This document shows, in pieces, positions 63,474-64,000 of a stretch of DNA of 64,000 nt. The DNA is from Streptomyces venezuelae (GTDB taxonomy: Bacteria; Actinomycetota; Actinomycetes; Streptomycetales; Streptomycetaceae): the NCBI RefSeq assembly GCF_008642335.1, contig NZ_CP029191.1:3286001-3350000 (forward strand). The letters run 5' to 3'. Numbering within the stretch: the stretch's first letter is position 1; each line of letters starts with the position of its first letter. Both the position numbers and the translations under genes were made by a program. The notes below the pieces were generated by a model that saw only the letters and a program-made list of their open reading frames with translations, searched no databases and had not been told where the DNA came from.

Positions 63474-64000
63474 TCACTCGTTCGCCGCGCGCGGCCGGTC
63501 GCCGTCCTCGTACTGGTCGAAGAGCGGCGTGCGGCCGCGCTCGCGGGCCCGCCGCGCGGACGCCGCCCGGCGCTTGTCGCTGCGGCCGCCGGCGGCGTCG
63601 GAGCCGTCGGCCGCGTCGATGTCGCCGCGACCCGCCTCGCGTTCGGCCGCGGGCTCGGCGGTCGGTTCCGCCGTGCTGGAGCGGGCCGCGCTCCACGCGT
63701 CGGGCGCGCCCAGGTCGACGCTGCCGGTGGCGCGCGGGGCGACGGGCGCGGTCACGTACGTCGGCAGCGGGACCGGGACCGGGTCCCAGCTGTCGCCGCG
63801 CCCGGGGCCGCGCTGCCGCTCGCGCTGCTGGTCGACCCACTCGGCGTGGTCGGTCTGCTCGACGAGGGCGCGGCGGTCCGCGGCGAGCGCCGAGAGACCG
63901 GTCTCCGTCTCGGACGCCGGGCCCTCCTCCGCCGTCTCGTCGGCCGTCGGCTCCGCCGGCCTGCGCCGGGGCTGCCGCTCGCGGAGCCGCTGCGCCGCGA
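63474..64000 (-). CDS. low-complexity charged protein, N-terminal part off the window
   Basis: At least 174 C-terminal residues in one open frame from the right edge to the stop at 63474. It begins around QRLRERQPRRRPAEPTADET, continues with ADRRALVEQTDHAEWVDQQRE and DPVPVPLPTYVTAPVAPRAT, and ends RARERGRTPLFDQYEDGDRPRAANE. It is rich in Glu, Ala, Arg and Pro, probably disordered, with no membrane segment in the visible part. Possible candidate: the divisome protein SepX or a GLPR-like protein. That is a weak guess based on its charged tail and tRNA neighbour. Confidence 0.6.
   Translation of the reverse strand, partial: AAQRLRERQPRRRPAEPTADETAEEGPASETETGLSALAADRRALVEQTDHAEWVDQQRERQRGPGRGDSWDPVPVPLPTYVTAPVAPRATGSVDLGAPDAWSAARSSTAEPTAEPAAEREAGRGDIDAADGSDAAGGRSDKRRAASARRARERGRTPLFDQYEDGDRPRAANE

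Overview
The window is a gene-dense, very GC-rich stretch of an actinobacterial chromosome, almost certainly from a Streptomyces. The case rests on third-codon-position G/C bias, frequent GTG starts, an SsgA-like sporulation protein, a tricorn-type protease, a lone DUF397 protein, a Nur-type nickel box and the gal operon paired with a sodium:solute symporter. It looks like conserved core chromosome. I saw no insertion sequence, prophage, integrase, CRISPR array or biosynthetic cluster.

Left part (1-13.8 kb). A sensor kinase runs off the left edge. It is followed by tRNA-Gln(UUG), then the housekeeping run glmU, prs, rplY (L25/CTC) and pth on the plus strand. PEP carboxylase (ppc) lies convergent to them. 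A fatty-acid desaturase is coupled to a TetR regulator. Next come an internally shortened VOC protein, a trans-aconitate methyltransferase-like protein, MarR and LuxR regulators and an acetyltransferase.

Galactose and surface part (13.8-24.4 kb). The genes galT-galE-galK (minus) diverge from a sodium:solute symporter and a small two-TM protein. A LuxR-type regulator with a degenerate receiver follows. Two tandem proline/glutamine-rich membrane proteins carry large PQQ-like propeller domains.

Middle (24.5-40.7 kb). This holds an ABC-F ATPase, a DUF4328 protein, ispE-rsmA, the resuscitation factor rpfB, tatD, a zinc-ribbon protein and rsmI. A protein O-mannosyltransferase (pmt), a SnoaL-like protein, two tandem penicillin-binding transpeptidases, a YbaK deacylase and an EamA transporter follow.

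Accessory-leaning part (40.7-47.8 kb). Here are an orphan DUF397 protein, a PadR regulator with a membrane partner facing two small membrane proteins across a twin palindrome, and a 532-bp non-coding stretch with a 102-bp direct repeat. A serine hydrolase precedes an ECF-type nickel/cobalt importer (nikMN-nikQ-nikO) with a perfect Nur-type box over its promoter. An SsgE-like sporulation protein follows.

Right part (47.8-64 kb). TetR-MMPL exporter genes diverge from a tricorn protease across two identical palindromes. A CsbD-like protein follows. A flavin monooxygenase/hydrolase/dehydrogenase operon resembles the mycobacterial mymA operon and diverges from a MerR gene. A Tat-secreted protein, exonuclease III, an acetyltransferase and a lipoprotein-histidine kinase pair without a response regulator come next. 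The window closes with tRNA-Ala(CGC) and the C-terminus of an acidic/basic low-complexity protein cut by the right edge.

The most informative new signals are regulatory: several perfect palindromes, each close to a plausible cognate regulator, plus a promoter embedded in the prs terminator hairpin. Among proteins they are the shortened VOC protein and the phosphorylation-blind response regulator.
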